From Crossiella equi (GTDB lineage: Bacteria; Actinomycetota; Actinomycetes; Mycobacteriales; Pseudonocardiaceae), in assembly GCF_017876755.1 (NCBI RefSeq), contig NZ_JAGIOO010000001.1, forward strand, positions 8,789,786 to 8,853,785: DNA of 64,000 nucleotides, given 5' to 3'. Position 1 is the first letter of the stretch. Each line of letters begins with the position of its first letter. A program made the position numbers and the translations under genes. Shown in pieces: positions 1 through 9,483 of the stretch. The notes beneath the pieces are model-generated. The model was not told where the DNA came from, did not search any database, and saw nothing but the letters and a program-made list of their open reading frames with translations.

Positions 1-1
1 C

Positions 2-598
2 GGCGTGCACGCCGCCATCGGCCACACGCACTGCACCCCCGAGCAGGTCGAGGCCGCGGTCGAGGCGGGCGCGACGGTGTCCACGCACCTGGGCAACGGC
101 GCGCACGCGGTGCTGCCGAGGCACCCCAACTACCTGTGGACCCAGCTCGCCGAGGACCGGCTCATGGCCGGGTTCATCGCCGACGGCCACCACCTGCCCG
201 CCGCCGCCCTGACCGCGATGCTGCGCGCCAAGGGCCCGCACCGGTCGTTCCTGGTCTCGGACTCCGTCGCCCTGGCCGGTCTGCCGCCGGGCACCTACAC
301 CACGCCGGTGGGCGGCCAGGTCGAGCTGACCGCGTCCGGGCGGCTGGGCAAGGCCGGCACCCCGTTCCTGGCCGGTGCCGCCCGCTGCCTGGCCGACGGT
401 GTGGCCGAGGTGGTCGCGCTGACCGGCATCGGCCTCGCCGAGGCGCTGAGACTGGCCACGGAGAACCCGGCGCGGTTGCTGCCGCCGGGCACCGGGGCAC
501 CCCGGGGTGTGCTCCGCCCGGGCGCGGCCGCGGACCTCGTCCGCTTCCGCTGGGCGCCCGGCGACCACCACCTGACCTTCGACAAGGAGCTCGTTTGA
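2..598 (+). CDS. nagA: N-acetylglucosamine-6-phosphate deacetylase, C-terminal part
   Basis: The 5' end lies outside the window; the frame is open from base 2. The product is the C-terminal half of an amidohydrolase that removes acetate from GlcNAc-6-phosphate in the cytoplasm. Visible family marks are the metal-binding GHTHCTPEQ segment, the STHLGNG-H loop, and VSDSVALAG, whose Asp is the catalytic base in NagA. The C-terminal part runs to [11 protein letters not shown] and RPGAAADLV, the usual closing strand of the barrel and small domain. The stop overlaps the next ATG (TGATG), so the genes are translationally coupled. Coupling to mannonate and hexosaminidase genes points to catabolism of an amino-sugar polymer. 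Confidence 0.85.
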   Translation, partial: GVHAAIGHTHCTPEQVEAAVEAGATVSTHLGNGAHAVLPRHPNYLWTQLAEDRLMAGFIADGHHLPAAALTAMLRAKGPHRSFLVSDSVALAGLPPGTYTTPVGGQVELTASGRLGKAGTPFLAGAARCLADGVAEVVALTGIGLAEALRLATENPARLLPPGTGAPRGVLRPGAAADLVRFRWAPGDHHLTFDKELV

Positions 599-1812
599 TG
601 CGCATCACCCACGCCGACGTCATCGTCACCAGCCCGGGCCGCAACTACGTGACCCTCAAGCTCACCACCGACTCCGGCCTGACCGGCCTCGGCGACGCGA
701 CCCTGAACGGGCGCGAGCTGGCGGTGGTGTCCTACCTCCGGGACCACGTGTGCCCGCTGCTGGTCGGCAAGGACGCCTCGCGCATCACCGACATCTGGGA
801 GTACCTGTACAAGGGCGCGTACTGGCGGCGCGGCCCGGTGACCATGACCGCGATCGCCGCCGTGGACTGCGCGCTGTGGGACATCCTGGGCAAGGCCACC
901 GGCCGCCCGGTGCACGAGCTGCTCGGCGGCGCCTGCCGCGAGGGCGTGCTCATCTACGGCCACGCCAACGGCGGCACGGTCGAGGAGCTGGTCGCCGACG
1001 TCGGCCGCTACCTGGAGCAGGGCTACCGCGCGATCCGTGTGCAGGCCTCGGTCCCCGGCCTGGAGAGCACCTACGGCATCCACCACGAGGGCACCGGCCA
1101 CACCTACGAGCCCGCCGACGCGCGCACCCCCACCGAGAACGTCTGGGACACCGCCGCCTACCTGCGCTTCGCCCCGGAGCTGATGGCCGCGGTGCGCGAG
1201 GCGCACGGCTACGGCTTCCACCTGCTGCACGACGTGCACCACCGGCTCAGCCCGCGCGAGGCCGCCCGCCTGGGCAAGTCCCTGGAGCCGTACGACATGT
1301 TCTGGATCGAGGACGCCACCCCGGCCGAGGACCAGGCCGCGTTCGAGCTGATCCGGCAGCACACCACCACCCCGCTCGCGGTCGGCGAGGTGTTCAACTC
1401 GATCTGGGACTGCCAGCACCTGATCACCAACCGGCTCATCGACTACATCCGCTGCTCGGTCTCGCACACCGGCGGCATCACGCACCTGCGCAAGATCTTC
1501 GACCTGGCCGCGCTGTACGGCGTGCGCACCGGCTCGCACGGCGCGGGCGACCTCTCACCGGTCTCCTTGGCCGCCGCGCTCCAGCTCGACCTCGCCGTGC
1601 CCAACTTCGGCATCCAGGAGTACATGGGCCACCTCAGCCCGGCCGAGGAGGTCTTCCGCACCGGGTACCGCTTCGAGGACGGCTACCTGAAGCCGGGCAC
1701 CGCACCGGGCCTGGGCGTGGAGCTGGACGAGGAGGCCGCCGCGCGCTACCCGTACGAGCCGAAGTCGTTGCCGGTCAACCGGTTGCGGGATGGGACGATG
1801 CATGACTGGTGA
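598..1812 (+). CDS. manD: D-mannonate dehydratase, ManD type (enolase superfamily)
   Basis: 404 residues, the usual ManD length. It should dehydrate D-mannonate to 2-keto-3-deoxy-D-gluconate with Mg2+. The N-terminal capping domain starts [18 protein letters not shown]. The barrel holds [10 protein letters not shown], the ManD-type first metal ligand and base; [20 protein letters not shown], with a metal-binding Glu; [12 protein letters not shown]; and [11 protein letters not shown]. The last two are hallmarks separating ManD from other enolase-superfamily members. Some ManD-like proteins prefer gluconate or have little activity, so the exact substrate is an inference. The ATG overlaps the nagA stop, and its own stop overlaps the start of the next gene, so three genes form one transcript. 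Confidence 0.85.
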   Translation: MRITHADVIVTSPGRNYVTLKLTTDSGLTGLGDATLNGRELAVVSYLRDHVCPLLVGKDASRITDIWEYLYKGAYWRRGPVTMTAIAAVDCALWDILGKATGRPVHELLGGACREGVLIYGHANGGTVEELVADVGRYLEQGYRAIRVQASVPGLESTYGIHHEGTGHTYEPADARTPTENVWDTAAYLRFAPELMAAVREAHGYGFHLLHDVHHRLSPREAARLGKSLEPYDMFWIEDATPAEDQAAFELIRQHTTTPLAVGEVFNSIWDCQHLITNRLIDYIRCSVSHTGGITHLRKIFDLAALYGVRTGSHGAGDLSPVSLAAALQLDLAVPNFGIQEYMGHLSPAEEVFRTGYRFEDGYLKPGTAPGLGVELDEEAAARYPYEPKSLPVNRLRDGTMHDW

Positions 1813-3175
1813 CCTCGTGCTCTCGGCGCGCACCCTGGACCGGCTGCCCGCCTCGGTGGCCCGGCCCGGCCCGCGCTCCGGCGAGGCACCCGGGATCGTG
1901 CACCTGGGCGCCGGGGCCTTCCACCGCGCGCACCAGGCCGTCCACACCGAGGAGGCGGGCGACGGCTGGGGCATCCTCGCGGTCAGCCCGCGCAATCCGG
2001 CCGCCGCCGAGGCACTGTCCACACAGGACGGCTACTTTAGCGTTACCGAGCAGGACGGGCACGGCTCGCGCCTGGGCGTGGTCGGCTCGATCGTCTCCGC
2101 ACTGGCCCTGCCCGGGCGCGAGGCCGAGCTCACCGCGGCGGTCGCGGCGCCCAGCACGCGGGTGGTGACCCTGACCATCACCGAGCAGGGGTACGCGGAC
2201 CGGTCCGTGCTGCGGCACCTGCTCACCGGGCTGCTCGCCCGCCTGGACGCCGGTGGCGAGCCCCTGGCGATCGTGGCCTGCGACAACCTGCGCAACGCCG
2301 ACCGGCTGCTGCCGCGTGCCCTGGACGAGCTGGCCCGGGAGCTGGACCCCGGGCGGTACCGCGCGCTCGCCGACTACCTCGGCACGGTCGGCTTCCCCAG
2401 CTCGGTGGTGGACCGGATCACGCCCGCGACCAGCCCGGACGACCTGGCCGCGGTCGCCGCCCGGCTCGGTGTGGCCGACCGGGCCGCGGTGGTCACCGAG
2501 CCGTACCGGATGTGGGTGCTCACCGACGAGTTCCCAGCGGGCCGCCCGAAGTGGGAGAACGCCGGGGTGTCCTTCGTGGCCGAGGTGGAACCGTACGAAC
2601 AGCGGAAGCTGCGGCTGCTCAACGGAACCCATTCGGCGCTGGCCTACCTGGGCCAGCTCGGTGACCACGCCACCATCGCCGACGCGGTCGCCGACCCCTG
2701 GTGCGCGGGGTTCGCCAGGGCCCTGGCGGCCACCGACCTGGTCCCGGCCCTGACGGCGCGCCACCCGGACATCGAGGCCGGGCAGTACCTGGAGACCACG
2801 CTCGCCCGGTTCGCCAACCCCGCGCTGCGGCACACCACCGAGCAGGTCTCCCGGGACGGCTCCCGCAAGCTCCCGCTGCGGCTGCTGGACACCGTCCGGG
2901 AGCGCCTGGCGGCCGGGGCCGTCCCGGTGCACACGATCACCGTGGTGGCGGCCTGGCTCGCCTTCGCCCGGCACGGCCGGTCGGACTCCGGGCGCGCGCT
3001 GGCGGTCACCGACCCCGAGCTGTTCCGGTTGCGGGGCGCGGACCTGCCCGCGGTGTGCGCGCTGCTGGGCGCCGCCGACCTGGCCGAGGACCCGCGGTTC
3101 CTGGACGTGCTCGGCGAGCAGCTGGCCCTGATCACCCGCCACGGTGCGCGTGCGGCCGTGGCCGACCTCCTCTGA
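1802..3175 (+). CDS. Fructuronate reductase / mannitol dehydrogenase family oxidoreductase
   Basis: About 457 residues, polyol-specific long-chain dehydrogenase family (UxuB/MtlK). UxuB interconverts D-fructuronate and D-mannonate with NAD(H). The N-terminal [13 protein letters not shown] matches the family's GxGxFHRAHQ dinucleotide-binding signature. [18 protein letters not shown] and the [14 protein letters not shown] segment match the C-terminal catalytic domain, whose Lys and Asn/His act in hydride transfer. Next to a mannonate dehydratase, fructuronate is the likeliest substrate; mannitol or arabinitol is the alternative. I chose ATG 1802, overlapping the previous stop by 11 bases; an in-frame ATG at 1790 is possible. 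Confidence 0.8.
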   Translation: MTGDLVLSARTLDRLPASVARPGPRSGEAPGIVHLGAGAFHRAHQAVHTEEAGDGWGILAVSPRNPAAAEALSTQDGYFSVTEQDGHGSRLGVVGSIVSALALPGREAELTAAVAAPSTRVVTLTITEQGYADRSVLRHLLTGLLARLDAGGEPLAIVACDNLRNADRLLPRALDELARELDPGRYRALADYLGTVGFPSSVVDRITPATSPDDLAAVAARLGVADRAAVVTEPYRMWVLTDEFPAGRPKWENAGVSFVAEVEPYEQRKLRLLNGTHSALAYLGQLGDHATIADAVADPWCAGFARALAATDLVPALTARHPDIEAGQYLETTLARFANPALRHTTEQVSRDGSRKLPLRLLDTVRERLAAGAVPVHTITVVAAWLAFARHGRSDSGRALAVTDPELFRLRGADLPAVCALLGAADLAEDPRFLDVLGEQLALITRHGARAAVADLL

Positions 3176-3196
3176 GCCCTGCCGGAAAGGAGTGCC

Positions 3197-4759
3197 ATGC
3201 CTGTGCGAGGACGCCGCTGGTGCGCGGTCCTGGCGGCCACCGCGGTACTGGCCGCGCTGCCCGTCCCGGCCTCGGCGGCCGTACCGACCCCGTTCGCCTC
3301 GATCGTGCCCACCCCCGTGACCGCCGAGCCCGCCCCGGGCGTCACCTTCGAGCTGCGGCCGTCGGCCCGGATCACCAGCGACGTACCGGGGATCGGCGAC
3401 TACCTGGCCGGGATCCTCCGGCGCTCCACCGGCTACCCGCTGCCCGTGTCCCGGCCCGCGCCGGGCGCCGCGATCGCGCTGCTGCTGTCCGGGGCGCCCG
3501 CGTCGGTGGGGGAGGAGGGCTACCGGCTGGACATCACCCGCTCCGGGGTGACCGTGCGGGCGCGCAAGCCCGCCGGGCTGTTCGCCGGGGTGCAGACGGT
3601 CCTGCAGCTGCTGCCACCCGCCGCCCAGGCCACCTCGGTGGGCCGGGGCCCGTGGCGGCTGACCGGCGGCCGGGTCGTGGACTGGCCGCGGTTCGCCTAC
3701 CGGGGCGCGATGCTGGACGTGGCCCGGCACTTCTTCACCGTCGACCAGGTGAAGCGGTACCTCGACCAGCTGGCGCGGTACAAGCTGAACACGGTGCACC
3801 TGCACCTGACCGACGACCAGGGCTGGCGCCTGATGATCAACGGCTGGGAGCGCCTGGCCACCCACGGCGGCAGCACGGCCGTGGCCGGAGACCCGGGCGG
3901 CTACTACACCCAGGCCGAGTACGCCGAGATCGTCGCCTACGCCCAGTCCCGCTACCTGACGGTGGTCCCGGAGATCGACATGCCGGGCCACACGAACGCG
4001 GCCCTGGCCAGCTACGCCGAGCTGAACTGCGACGGCAAGGCCCCGCCCCTGTACACCGGCGTGGAGGTCGGCTTCAGCTCGCTGTGCGTGGACAAGCCGG
4101 TCACCTACGAGTTCGTGGACGCGGTGATCGGCCAGCTGGCCGCGCTGACACCCGGGAAGTACCTGCACATCGGCGGCGACGAGACGATGGCGACCAAGCC
4201 CGCGGACTTCCGGAAGTTCATCAAGCGCGTGCAGGGCATTGTGGAGTCGCACGGCAAGACGATGATGGGCTGGCACGAGATCACCAGGACCGAGCTGAGC
4301 CCGGCGAGCCTGGCCCAGTTCTGGTTCACCACGGTCAAGGACCCGGACGTGGCGGCCGCGGTGCGCAAGGGCACCAAGGTCGTGCTGTCCCCGGCCCCGC
4401 GCACCTACCTCAACATGAAGTACAACAAGGACACGGTGCTGGGCCAGGACTGGGCGGGCTACATCGAGGCGCGCAAGTCCTACGACTGGGACCCGGGCGC
4501 CTACCTGGAGGGCGTCCCGGAGCCGGCGGTCCTGGGCGTGGAGGCCCCGCTGTGGACCTCGACCATCCGCGCCAGCGCGGACATCGAGTACATGATCTTC
4601 CCAAGACTGGTGGCCACGGCCGAGATCGGCTGGTCACCCCGCGCCAGCCACAACTGGGACACCTTCCGCGTGCGCCTGGGCGCGCAAGGTCCACTGTGGA
4701 CGGCACTGGGCATCAACCACCACAGGTCCCCGGAGGTCCCCTGGGCCACCGGCCCGTGA
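3197..4759 (+). CDS. Secreted beta-N-acetylhexosaminidase, GH20
   Basis: 520 residues with an N-terminal Sec signal: Arg-rich start, hydrophobic VLAATAVLAALPV, then ASA. The GH20 accessory domain spans about residues 35-150 and the TIM barrel begins near RGAMLDVARHFF. HLTDDQGWRL follows, and the catalytic pair is D328-E329 in HIGGDE, where Asp orients the substrate acetamido group and Glu is the acid/base. The Trp-rich end (GVEAPLWTSTI, EIGWSP) lines the sugar pocket. It releases terminal GlcNAc or GalNAc outside the cell. The RBS GGAAAGGAG precedes ATG 3197, 21 bases after the previous stop, so it probably belongs to the same operon as the cytoplasmic enzymes. Confidence 0.9.
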   Translation: MPVRGRRWCAVLAATAVLAALPVPASAAVPTPFASIVPTPVTAEPAPGVTFELRPSARITSDVPGIGDYLAGILRRSTGYPLPVSRPAPGAAIALLLSGAPASVGEEGYRLDITRSGVTVRARKPAGLFAGVQTVLQLLPPAAQATSVGRGPWRLTGGRVVDWPRFAYRGAMLDVARHFFTVDQVKRYLDQLARYKLNTVHLHLTDDQGWRLMINGWERLATHGGSTAVAGDPGGYYTQAEYAEIVAYAQSRYLTVVPEIDMPGHTNAALASYAELNCDGKAPPLYTGVEVGFSSLCVDKPVTYEFVDAVIGQLAALTPGKYLHIGGDETMATKPADFRKFIKRVQGIVESHGKTMMGWHEITRTELSPASLAQFWFTTVKDPDVAAAVRKGTKVVLSPAPRTYLNMKYNKDTVLGQDWAGYIEARKSYDWDPGAYLEGVPEPAVLGVEAPLWTSTIRASADIEYMIFPRLVATAEIGWSPRASHNWDTFRVRLGAQGPLWTALGINHHRSPEVPWATGP

Positions 4760-4788
4760 TCCGCCGCCGCCGCGTCAGAGGAGACAAC

Positions 4789-5454
4789 ATGCGCAAATGG
4801 CCCTACTTGTTGGCAGCGGCAACCCTGCTGCTGACCAGCGGCACGGCCGGTGCCGCACCCCGCCACCTGGAACCCTTCGACAGGCTCGACCCGGCCCTGT
4901 GGAAGTGTGAGTACACCTGCCCGACGATCGAGGACGGCGTGGCCCGCTTCACCCTGCAACCGGGCATCGGCCCGAACAAGCCGGGCTCCTGGTCGAAGAT
5001 CAGCTACAAACCGACCCGCTTCACCTCGGGCACCTTCACCACCCGCTTCTCCCTCAGCGCGCGCCCGAAGCAGAAGGTCTGGTGGGGCGTCGCCCTCTGG
5101 GACGACGGCCCCACCCCGACCGAGTTCAACGAGATCAACTTCGGCTACACCACCGACGGCAGCCTCACCAACACCCAGCTCTACTTCGAGAGCGCCAAAC
5201 GCGGCGAGGTCGCCTCGATCAAGGTCGACACCGGCGTGAACCTCTACGACAACAAGTACCACGTGGCCACCCTCCAGTACGACGCCAACGCCGTGCGCCT
5301 GTACTTCGACGGCAAGCTGCTGCGCACGATCACCGACCGGAGCGTCATCCCCACCGACCCGATGGCCTACCTCCTCGGGCCGCGCCTGGTCACCGGGAGC
5401 GCGGCGTTGCCGAGCGCGTTCACGCAGTCGGTGGGGGAGACCTCGTTCGGCTGA
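4789..5454 (+). CDS. Secreted GH16-like jelly-roll protein lacking the usual acid/base residue
   Basis: 221 residues with a signal peptide (MRKWPYLLAAATLLLTSGTA, then GAA). The body reads as a concanavalin-like beta sandwich of the GH16 type: FDRLDPALWKCEYTC near the start, a GTFTTRFSLSARPKQKVWWGV strand, and a C-terminal YHVATLQYDANAVRLYFDG strand pair. At the GH16 active-site strand, normally E-x-D-x-(x)-E, the sequence is E115-I-N117-F-G119. The presumed nucleophile is present, the Asp is Asn, and the acid/base Glu is Gly. It may therefore bind rather than cleave polysaccharide. RBS AGAGGAGA precedes ATG 4789, 29 bases after the hexosaminidase gene. Confidence 0.65.
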   Translation: MRKWPYLLAAATLLLTSGTAGAAPRHLEPFDRLDPALWKCEYTCPTIEDGVARFTLQPGIGPNKPGSWSKISYKPTRFTSGTFTTRFSLSARPKQKVWWGVALWDDGPTPTEFNEINFGYTTDGSLTNTQLYFESAKRGEVASIKVDTGVNLYDNKYHVATLQYDANAVRLYFDGKLLRTITDRSVIPTDPMAYLLGPRLVTGSAALPSAFTQSVGETSFG

Positions 5455-5482
5455 TCAGGTGGGGCGGGAAACCGCCCCGCCG

Positions 5483-6772
5483 TCAGGCCCTGCGCCGCAA
5501 CAACAGGTTCAGCGCGAAGGCCACCACGGTCCCCGTCGCCACGCTGCTGTTGAGGAACAGCTGCGCGGCGGGCGGGAACTGCGAGTAGAACGCGGGCTGC
5601 ACGATCGGCAGCAGCCCGACCCCGACGGCCACCGCGACCACGACCATCTCCCGCGAGTCGCGCAGGTCCACTTCGGACAGAATGCCGATGCCGATCACCG
5701 CGACGCTGCCGACCATGACCAGGGTGGCGCCGCCGAGGACCGGTTGCGGGACCAGGGCGACCACGCGGCCCATGACCGGGAAGAAGCTCAGCACCAAGGC
5801 GATCGCGCCCGCCACCGCGGTGACGTAGCGGCTGCGGACCTTGGTCACGTTCACCATGCCCGCGTTGTGGGCGTAGTTGATGTAGAGGAAGGACTGGAAG
5901 ACGCTGGCCAGGCAGGTGACCAGGCCGTCCGCCCGGAGGCTGGCCGCGATCTCCCGGGCGCCGACCGGTTTGCCCACCGCCTCGCCGACCGCGCGGGTCT
6001 GGCCCGTGCCCTCGACCATGGAGACCACCGCGATGATGACCAGGGACAGGCTCGCCACCAGGTCGAAGCGGGGGAGGCCGAAGTGGAAGGGGTCCGGCAG
6101 GCCCAGGACCGGGCCCGACAGCACGCCGCTCAGGTCCGCCTTGCCCAGCAGCGCCGCCAGGGCCGTGCCCACGACCAGGCCCAGCAGGATCGAGACCTGG
6201 CGCCAGCGTTCCGGCAGGAAGCGGTAGCAGAGCACGATCAGCAGGACCACCGCCAGGCCCAGGCCCACCGTGGCCGGGGCGGCGTAGTCCGGTGCCTGCG
6301 GGTTCATCCCGACGACCATGTTCGCCGCCACCGGCAGCAGCTGGAGGCCGATCAGCAGGATCGCCGAGCCGGTCACCGCCGGGGGGAAGAAGTGCGCCAG
6401 CTTGCCGAACAGCGGCGCCGCCAGGACCATGAACACGCCCGCGACCAGCAGTGACCCGTACATGGTGCGGATGTCGTGGCCCTGCGCGATGACCAGCATC
6501 GGGCCCACGCTGGTGAACGCCGCGCCCACCACGATCGGCATGCGCACGCCGACCTTCCACACACCCAGCGACTGCAACAGCGTGCCCAAGCCGCACAGCA
6601 GCAGGTCGGTGGCCACCAGGTAGACGAGGTCCTGCGCGGGTAGGCGCAGGCCCGCCGCCAGCACCACGGGCGCGGCCACCGCGCCCGCGTACAGGACCAG
6701 CACGTGTTGGAGACCGAGCACGGTGAGACGGCCCGCGCCGAGACGCTCGTCCACCGGGTGCACGTTTGTCAT
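5483..6772 (-). CDS. NCS2 family nucleobase:cation symporter (xanthine/uracil permease)
   Basis: 429 residues with about 12-14 hydrophobic segments. The family moves uracil, xanthine or urate inward with a proton. The N-terminal LTVLGLQHVLVLYAGAVAAP is the characteristic QH-containing first helix. The NAGMVNVTKVRS segment matches the NCS2 signature NxGxxxxTK/R. VVGAAFTSVGP and AQGHDIRTMYGS flank the re-entrant substrate site. Substrate cannot be fixed from these motifs; xanthine or uric acid is favoured by similarity. It converges with the polymer operon (28 bases apart) and diverges from the antiporter gene across about 70 bases that must hold both promoters. Confidence 0.85.
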   Translation of the reverse strand: MTNVHPVDERLGAGRLTVLGLQHVLVLYAGAVAAPVVLAAGLRLPAQDLVYLVATDLLLCGLGTLLQSLGVWKVGVRMPIVVGAAFTSVGPMLVIAQGHDIRTMYGSLLVAGVFMVLAAPLFGKLAHFFPPAVTGSAILLIGLQLLPVAANMVVGMNPQAPDYAAPATVGLGLAVVLLIVLCYRFLPERWRQVSILLGLVVGTALAALLGKADLSGVLSGPVLGLPDPFHFGLPRFDLVASLSLVIIAVVSMVEGTGQTRAVGEAVGKPVGAREIAASLRADGLVTCLASVFQSFLYINYAHNAGMVNVTKVRSRYVTAVAGAIALVLSFFPVMGRVVALVPQPVLGGATLVMVGSVAVIGIGILSEVDLRDSREMVVVAVAVGVGLLPIVQPAFYSQFPPAAQLFLNSSVATGTVVAFALNLLLRRRA

Positions 6773-6844
6773 GGTTCACCCATACCGGTCACCCGCCGGG
6801 GTGCCCACACCGGGGTGGGTGAACCCGGGTGCGATGCTGCGCGC

Positions 6845-8407
6845 ATGCAGCTGCTGCTGGTGGTCGTCTTCGCCCTCGGGGTCTCCGCGCTGGCCAGCCG
6901 CAAGGGCCGCCAGCCCGCGTTGCTCGTGGTCACGCTGGCCGCGCTGGTCTCCTTCATCCCCGGCCTGCCGCGCTTCGAGCTGGCGCCCGAGCTCATCCTC
7001 AGCGTGGTCCTGCCGCCGCTGCTGTACTCGGCCGCGCTGGACTTCTCCTTCGTCAGCCTGGCCCGCAACCTGCGTCCCATCCTGGCCCTGGGCGTGGGCA
7101 TGGTCGTGGTGACCACGGCCGCGGCCGGGGGCGTGGCGGCCTGGGCGGTGCCGGGCCTGGCGCTGCTGCCCGCGTTCGTGCTCGGCGCGGTGGTCGCCCC
7201 GCCGGACGCCGTGGCCGCGCTCGCCGTCGGCCGCGAGCTGGGCCTGCCGAGGCGGCTGATGGCCATCCTGACCGGCGAGAGCCTGTTCAACGACGCCGCC
7301 GCGCTCACCCTGTTCAGCCTTGCCCTGGCCGCCACCACCGGCAACAGCACCTTCCTGCACAACCCGCTCCTGCTCTTCGGCTACGGCGTGCTGGTGGGCG
7401 TGCTGGTCGGTGCGGTGCTCGCGCTCGTCGTGCACTGGATCCGCTCGCACCTGGCCGACAGCGGTGTGGAGACCGCGCTCGGCCTGCTCGTCCCGTTCGC
7501 CGCCTACCTGCTCGCCGAGGAGGTGCACGGCTCGGGCGTGCTGGCGGTGGTGGTCGCGGGCATCGTGCTCGGCCACTTCGACGCCAAGGCCTCCTACAAC
7601 ACACGCTTGCAGGGCCGCCAGGTGTGGCGCAGCCTGGACGTGCTGCTGGAGGCGTTCGTCTTCGCCTACATGGGCCTGCAGTGCAGGTTCGTCTTCACCG
7701 ACCTGGCCCGCACCGGCACCTCGTGGCCGGGTTTTGTCCTCGGCGCCCTCGCCGTGCTGGCCACGGTGCTGCTCGTCCGCCCGCTGTGGGTGCTGCTCAC
7801 CTACGGCCGCCACCAGCTGACCCGCCGCCTGCGCCGCAGGCGGTTCGCCGCCAAGCCCTACCCGTGGCAGTACGTGGTCGTCATCTCCTGGACCGGCATG
7901 CGCGGCGTGGTGACCATGGCCGCGGCCGCGGGCGTACCGGAGAACACCCCCGGTCGCGACCTCATCCAGGCGCTGGCGTTTGTGGTCGCGGTCGGCACCC
8001 TGCTCATCCAGGGCCCCACGCTGCCGTGGCTGATCCGCAAGCTGGACATCCAGTCGCCGGAGGAGGAGAAGCTCGCCGAGCTCAGCCAGACCCGGGCCCG
8101 CGAGATCGCCCGCGCGGCGGCCAAGGACGCCCTGCGGAACCCGCCGCCGGAGGCCGACGCGGAGGCCTGGGCCCGCCTGCGCGAACGCTTCACCGCGGCC
8201 ATGGCGGCGAAGAAGCAGTCCGACGAGTCCACCATGACCCGCGCCGAACGGGACCTGCTGCTGACCGCGCGCCAGACCATGCTCGCCGCCCAGCGCACCG
8301 CCCTGGTGCGGGCCCGGCGCGCCGGTCAGCTGCACGACGCGACCGTGCGCGCCGAACTGGAACGCCTGGACCTGGAGGAGGCCGCGGCGGAGGCGGCCAA
8401 GGCGTAG
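6845..8407 (+). CDS. CPA1 family Na+/H+ antiporter
   Basis: 520 residues. The N-terminal two thirds hold about 12 membrane segments and the last 120 residues are a hydrophilic, charged, helical cytoplasmic tail (about residue 400 onward, rich in Glu, Lys, Arg). ALDFSFVSLARN, APPDAVAALAVGRELGLP and LTGESLFNDAAAL are the transport motifs; the GESLFND Asp is the conserved ion-binding acid of NhaP/NHE-type exchangers. It exports Na+ or K+ in exchange for protons. ATG 6845 is the only suitable Met before the first helix. Confidence 0.85.
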   Translation: MQLLLVVVFALGVSALASRKGRQPALLVVTLAALVSFIPGLPRFELAPELILSVVLPPLLYSAALDFSFVSLARNLRPILALGVGMVVVTTAAAGGVAAWAVPGLALLPAFVLGAVVAPPDAVAALAVGRELGLPRRLMAILTGESLFNDAAALTLFSLALAATTGNSTFLHNPLLLFGYGVLVGVLVGAVLALVVHWIRSHLADSGVETALGLLVPFAAYLLAEEVHGSGVLAVVVAGIVLGHFDAKASYNTRLQGRQVWRSLDVLLEAFVFAYMGLQCRFVFTDLARTGTSWPGFVLGALAVLATVLLVRPLWVLLTYGRHQLTRRLRRRRFAAKPYPWQYVVVISWTGMRGVVTMAAAAGVPENTPGRDLIQALAFVVAVGTLLIQGPTLPWLIRKLDIQSPEEEKLAELSQTRAREIARAAAKDALRNPPPEADAEAWARLRERFTAAMAAKKQSDESTMTRAERDLLLTARQTMLAAQRTALVRARRAGQLHDATVRAELERLDLEEAAAEAAKA

Positions 8408-8479
8408 GTGCCCTGACCCGGTCGGTGCGGCTGCCGCGCTGCCCGCCGCCCTGGGCCCGACACTCCTCCGCCACCGCCG

Positions 8480-9007
8480 TCATCCGCGATCCACGGTGGT
8501 CCCCCTCGGTCGTTCAAGAGCGGCTGGGGACGCCGGGCCGGGTCCCGCGGGGGCAGGCCGGTCGAGTCCGCCGACGTGACGCTGGCGGCGCGGCACCGGC
8601 CCGGTGGTGGCCACCAGCTCGTAACCGGCCACCAGTACGGGGCGGATGCGGATCGCCCGGTCCGGCTCGCCGCTCGCCCACGGAGGCAGCAGCCGCTCGT
8701 AGCGCGCCGCGTCGGCCGGGTCGTCGACGATCCGGGCGTACCCGGTGACGATCACGCTCCAGCCGAGGTGCTCCTGCTCGTCGATCGCATCGGCCTGGTA
8801 GGCCACCACCTGCCCGAGCACCGACCGCGCCGCCGGACCCAGGTGCGTGCGGACGACCACCGCGCCGCCGTCGACGAAGTGCCGCACCGGCCTCGCGGTG
8901 GGCAACGCGTTCTGCGAGAAGACCACCCGACCGAAGGAGACGCTGGCGAGCAGCCGGAGCGAATCCTTGTTCCCCAGCACTTCCATACGACGCGGCGCCG
9001 TGGTCAC
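8480..9007 (-). CDS. Pyridoxamine 5'-phosphate oxidase-fold protein
   Basis: 175 residues, a split-barrel flavin-type protein. RMEVLGNKDSLRLLASVSFG is the typical beginning; RVVFSQNALPTARPVRHFVD and WSVIVTGYARIVDD are the core strands. Relatives bind FMN, F420 or heme and are often stress-associated; no ligand can be named here. GTG 9007 was chosen because GGAG stands seven bases upstream; an ATG at 8986 has no RBS. The C-terminal 35 residues after LVATTGPVPRR are proline- and arginine-rich and do not look like the domain. The gene converges on the antiporter gene. Confidence 0.7.
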   Translation of the reverse strand: MTTAPRRMEVLGNKDSLRLLASVSFGRVVFSQNALPTARPVRHFVDGGAVVVRTHLGPAARSVLGQVVAYQADAIDEQEHLGWSVIVTGYARIVDDPADAARYERLLPPWASGEPDRAIRIRPVLVAGYELVATTGPVPRRQRHVGGLDRPAPAGPGPASPAALERPRGTTVDRG

Positions 9008-9483
9008 CACGACGCTCCAGGGCGGTGTGGTTGTTGCCCGTGCTGTGGCGCCGACGCGACACCTCGTGCCGGGCCGACCGGTACCGGTTGCCTCTGTGCC
9101 TGTGGGACGAGCGCCGCGAACCGCATGCGCGCAGCCTCCTTCGCCTCGTGCGATGTCGACGCCGAGGTGATGTGGTGGGCTGCCCGCTGGGTGGAGCGGT
9201 TCGCCGGCCCGGTAGCCCGACGTGGCTTCGCAGGATCCTACTTGCAGTAAATTTAAGTTAAGAAAATCTGCAAGTGCTTGGCAGCATCCTGACAAGCGCC
9301 GATCCCCTCCTTCAAGGGCACAAAGTCCCCGGTTGGCAGGGGCCCTCGCGAGTGGTCGCCGCGGTGCGGGGTGCCTCCGGCTGGTGTCGTGACGCGGGTG
9401 CGATACGCTGCTCACGAATTGCTAATATTTGCAACTACTAAAGTGGTGCATCAAGTGACCTGCGACCGGAGGAGGGGTGACCA
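9008..9483. promoter_or_regulatory. 476-bp intergenic region with AT-rich, TTGCA-flanked promoter elements
   Basis: No gene is supported here. Two AT-rich islands stand out in the high-GC background. In the first, ACTTGCAG (9240-9247) and CTGCAAGT (9268-9275) form a perfect inverted repeat around a 20-base AT-rich spacer. In the second, TTGCTAATATTTGCAA (9419-9434) is a near-perfect 16-base palindrome about 50 bases upstream of the small gene at 9484. Both share TTGC/GCAA arms, so one DNA-binding regulator could recognise both. The function is inferred from symmetry only. Confidence 0.45.

Noticed and set aside
1775-4276. Very long reverse-strand open frame opposite the fructuronate reductase and GH20 genes
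   Set aside because: It mirrors the codon bias of the forward genes in high-GC DNA, is rich in Gly/Arg/Val/His with no domain, and the forward genes have clear catalytic motifs.
2701-4780. Forward open frame that runs into the GH16-like gene from far upstream
   Set aside because: Its first two thirds are an alternative frame of the GH20 gene; only the part from ATG 4789 has an RBS, signal peptide and domain.
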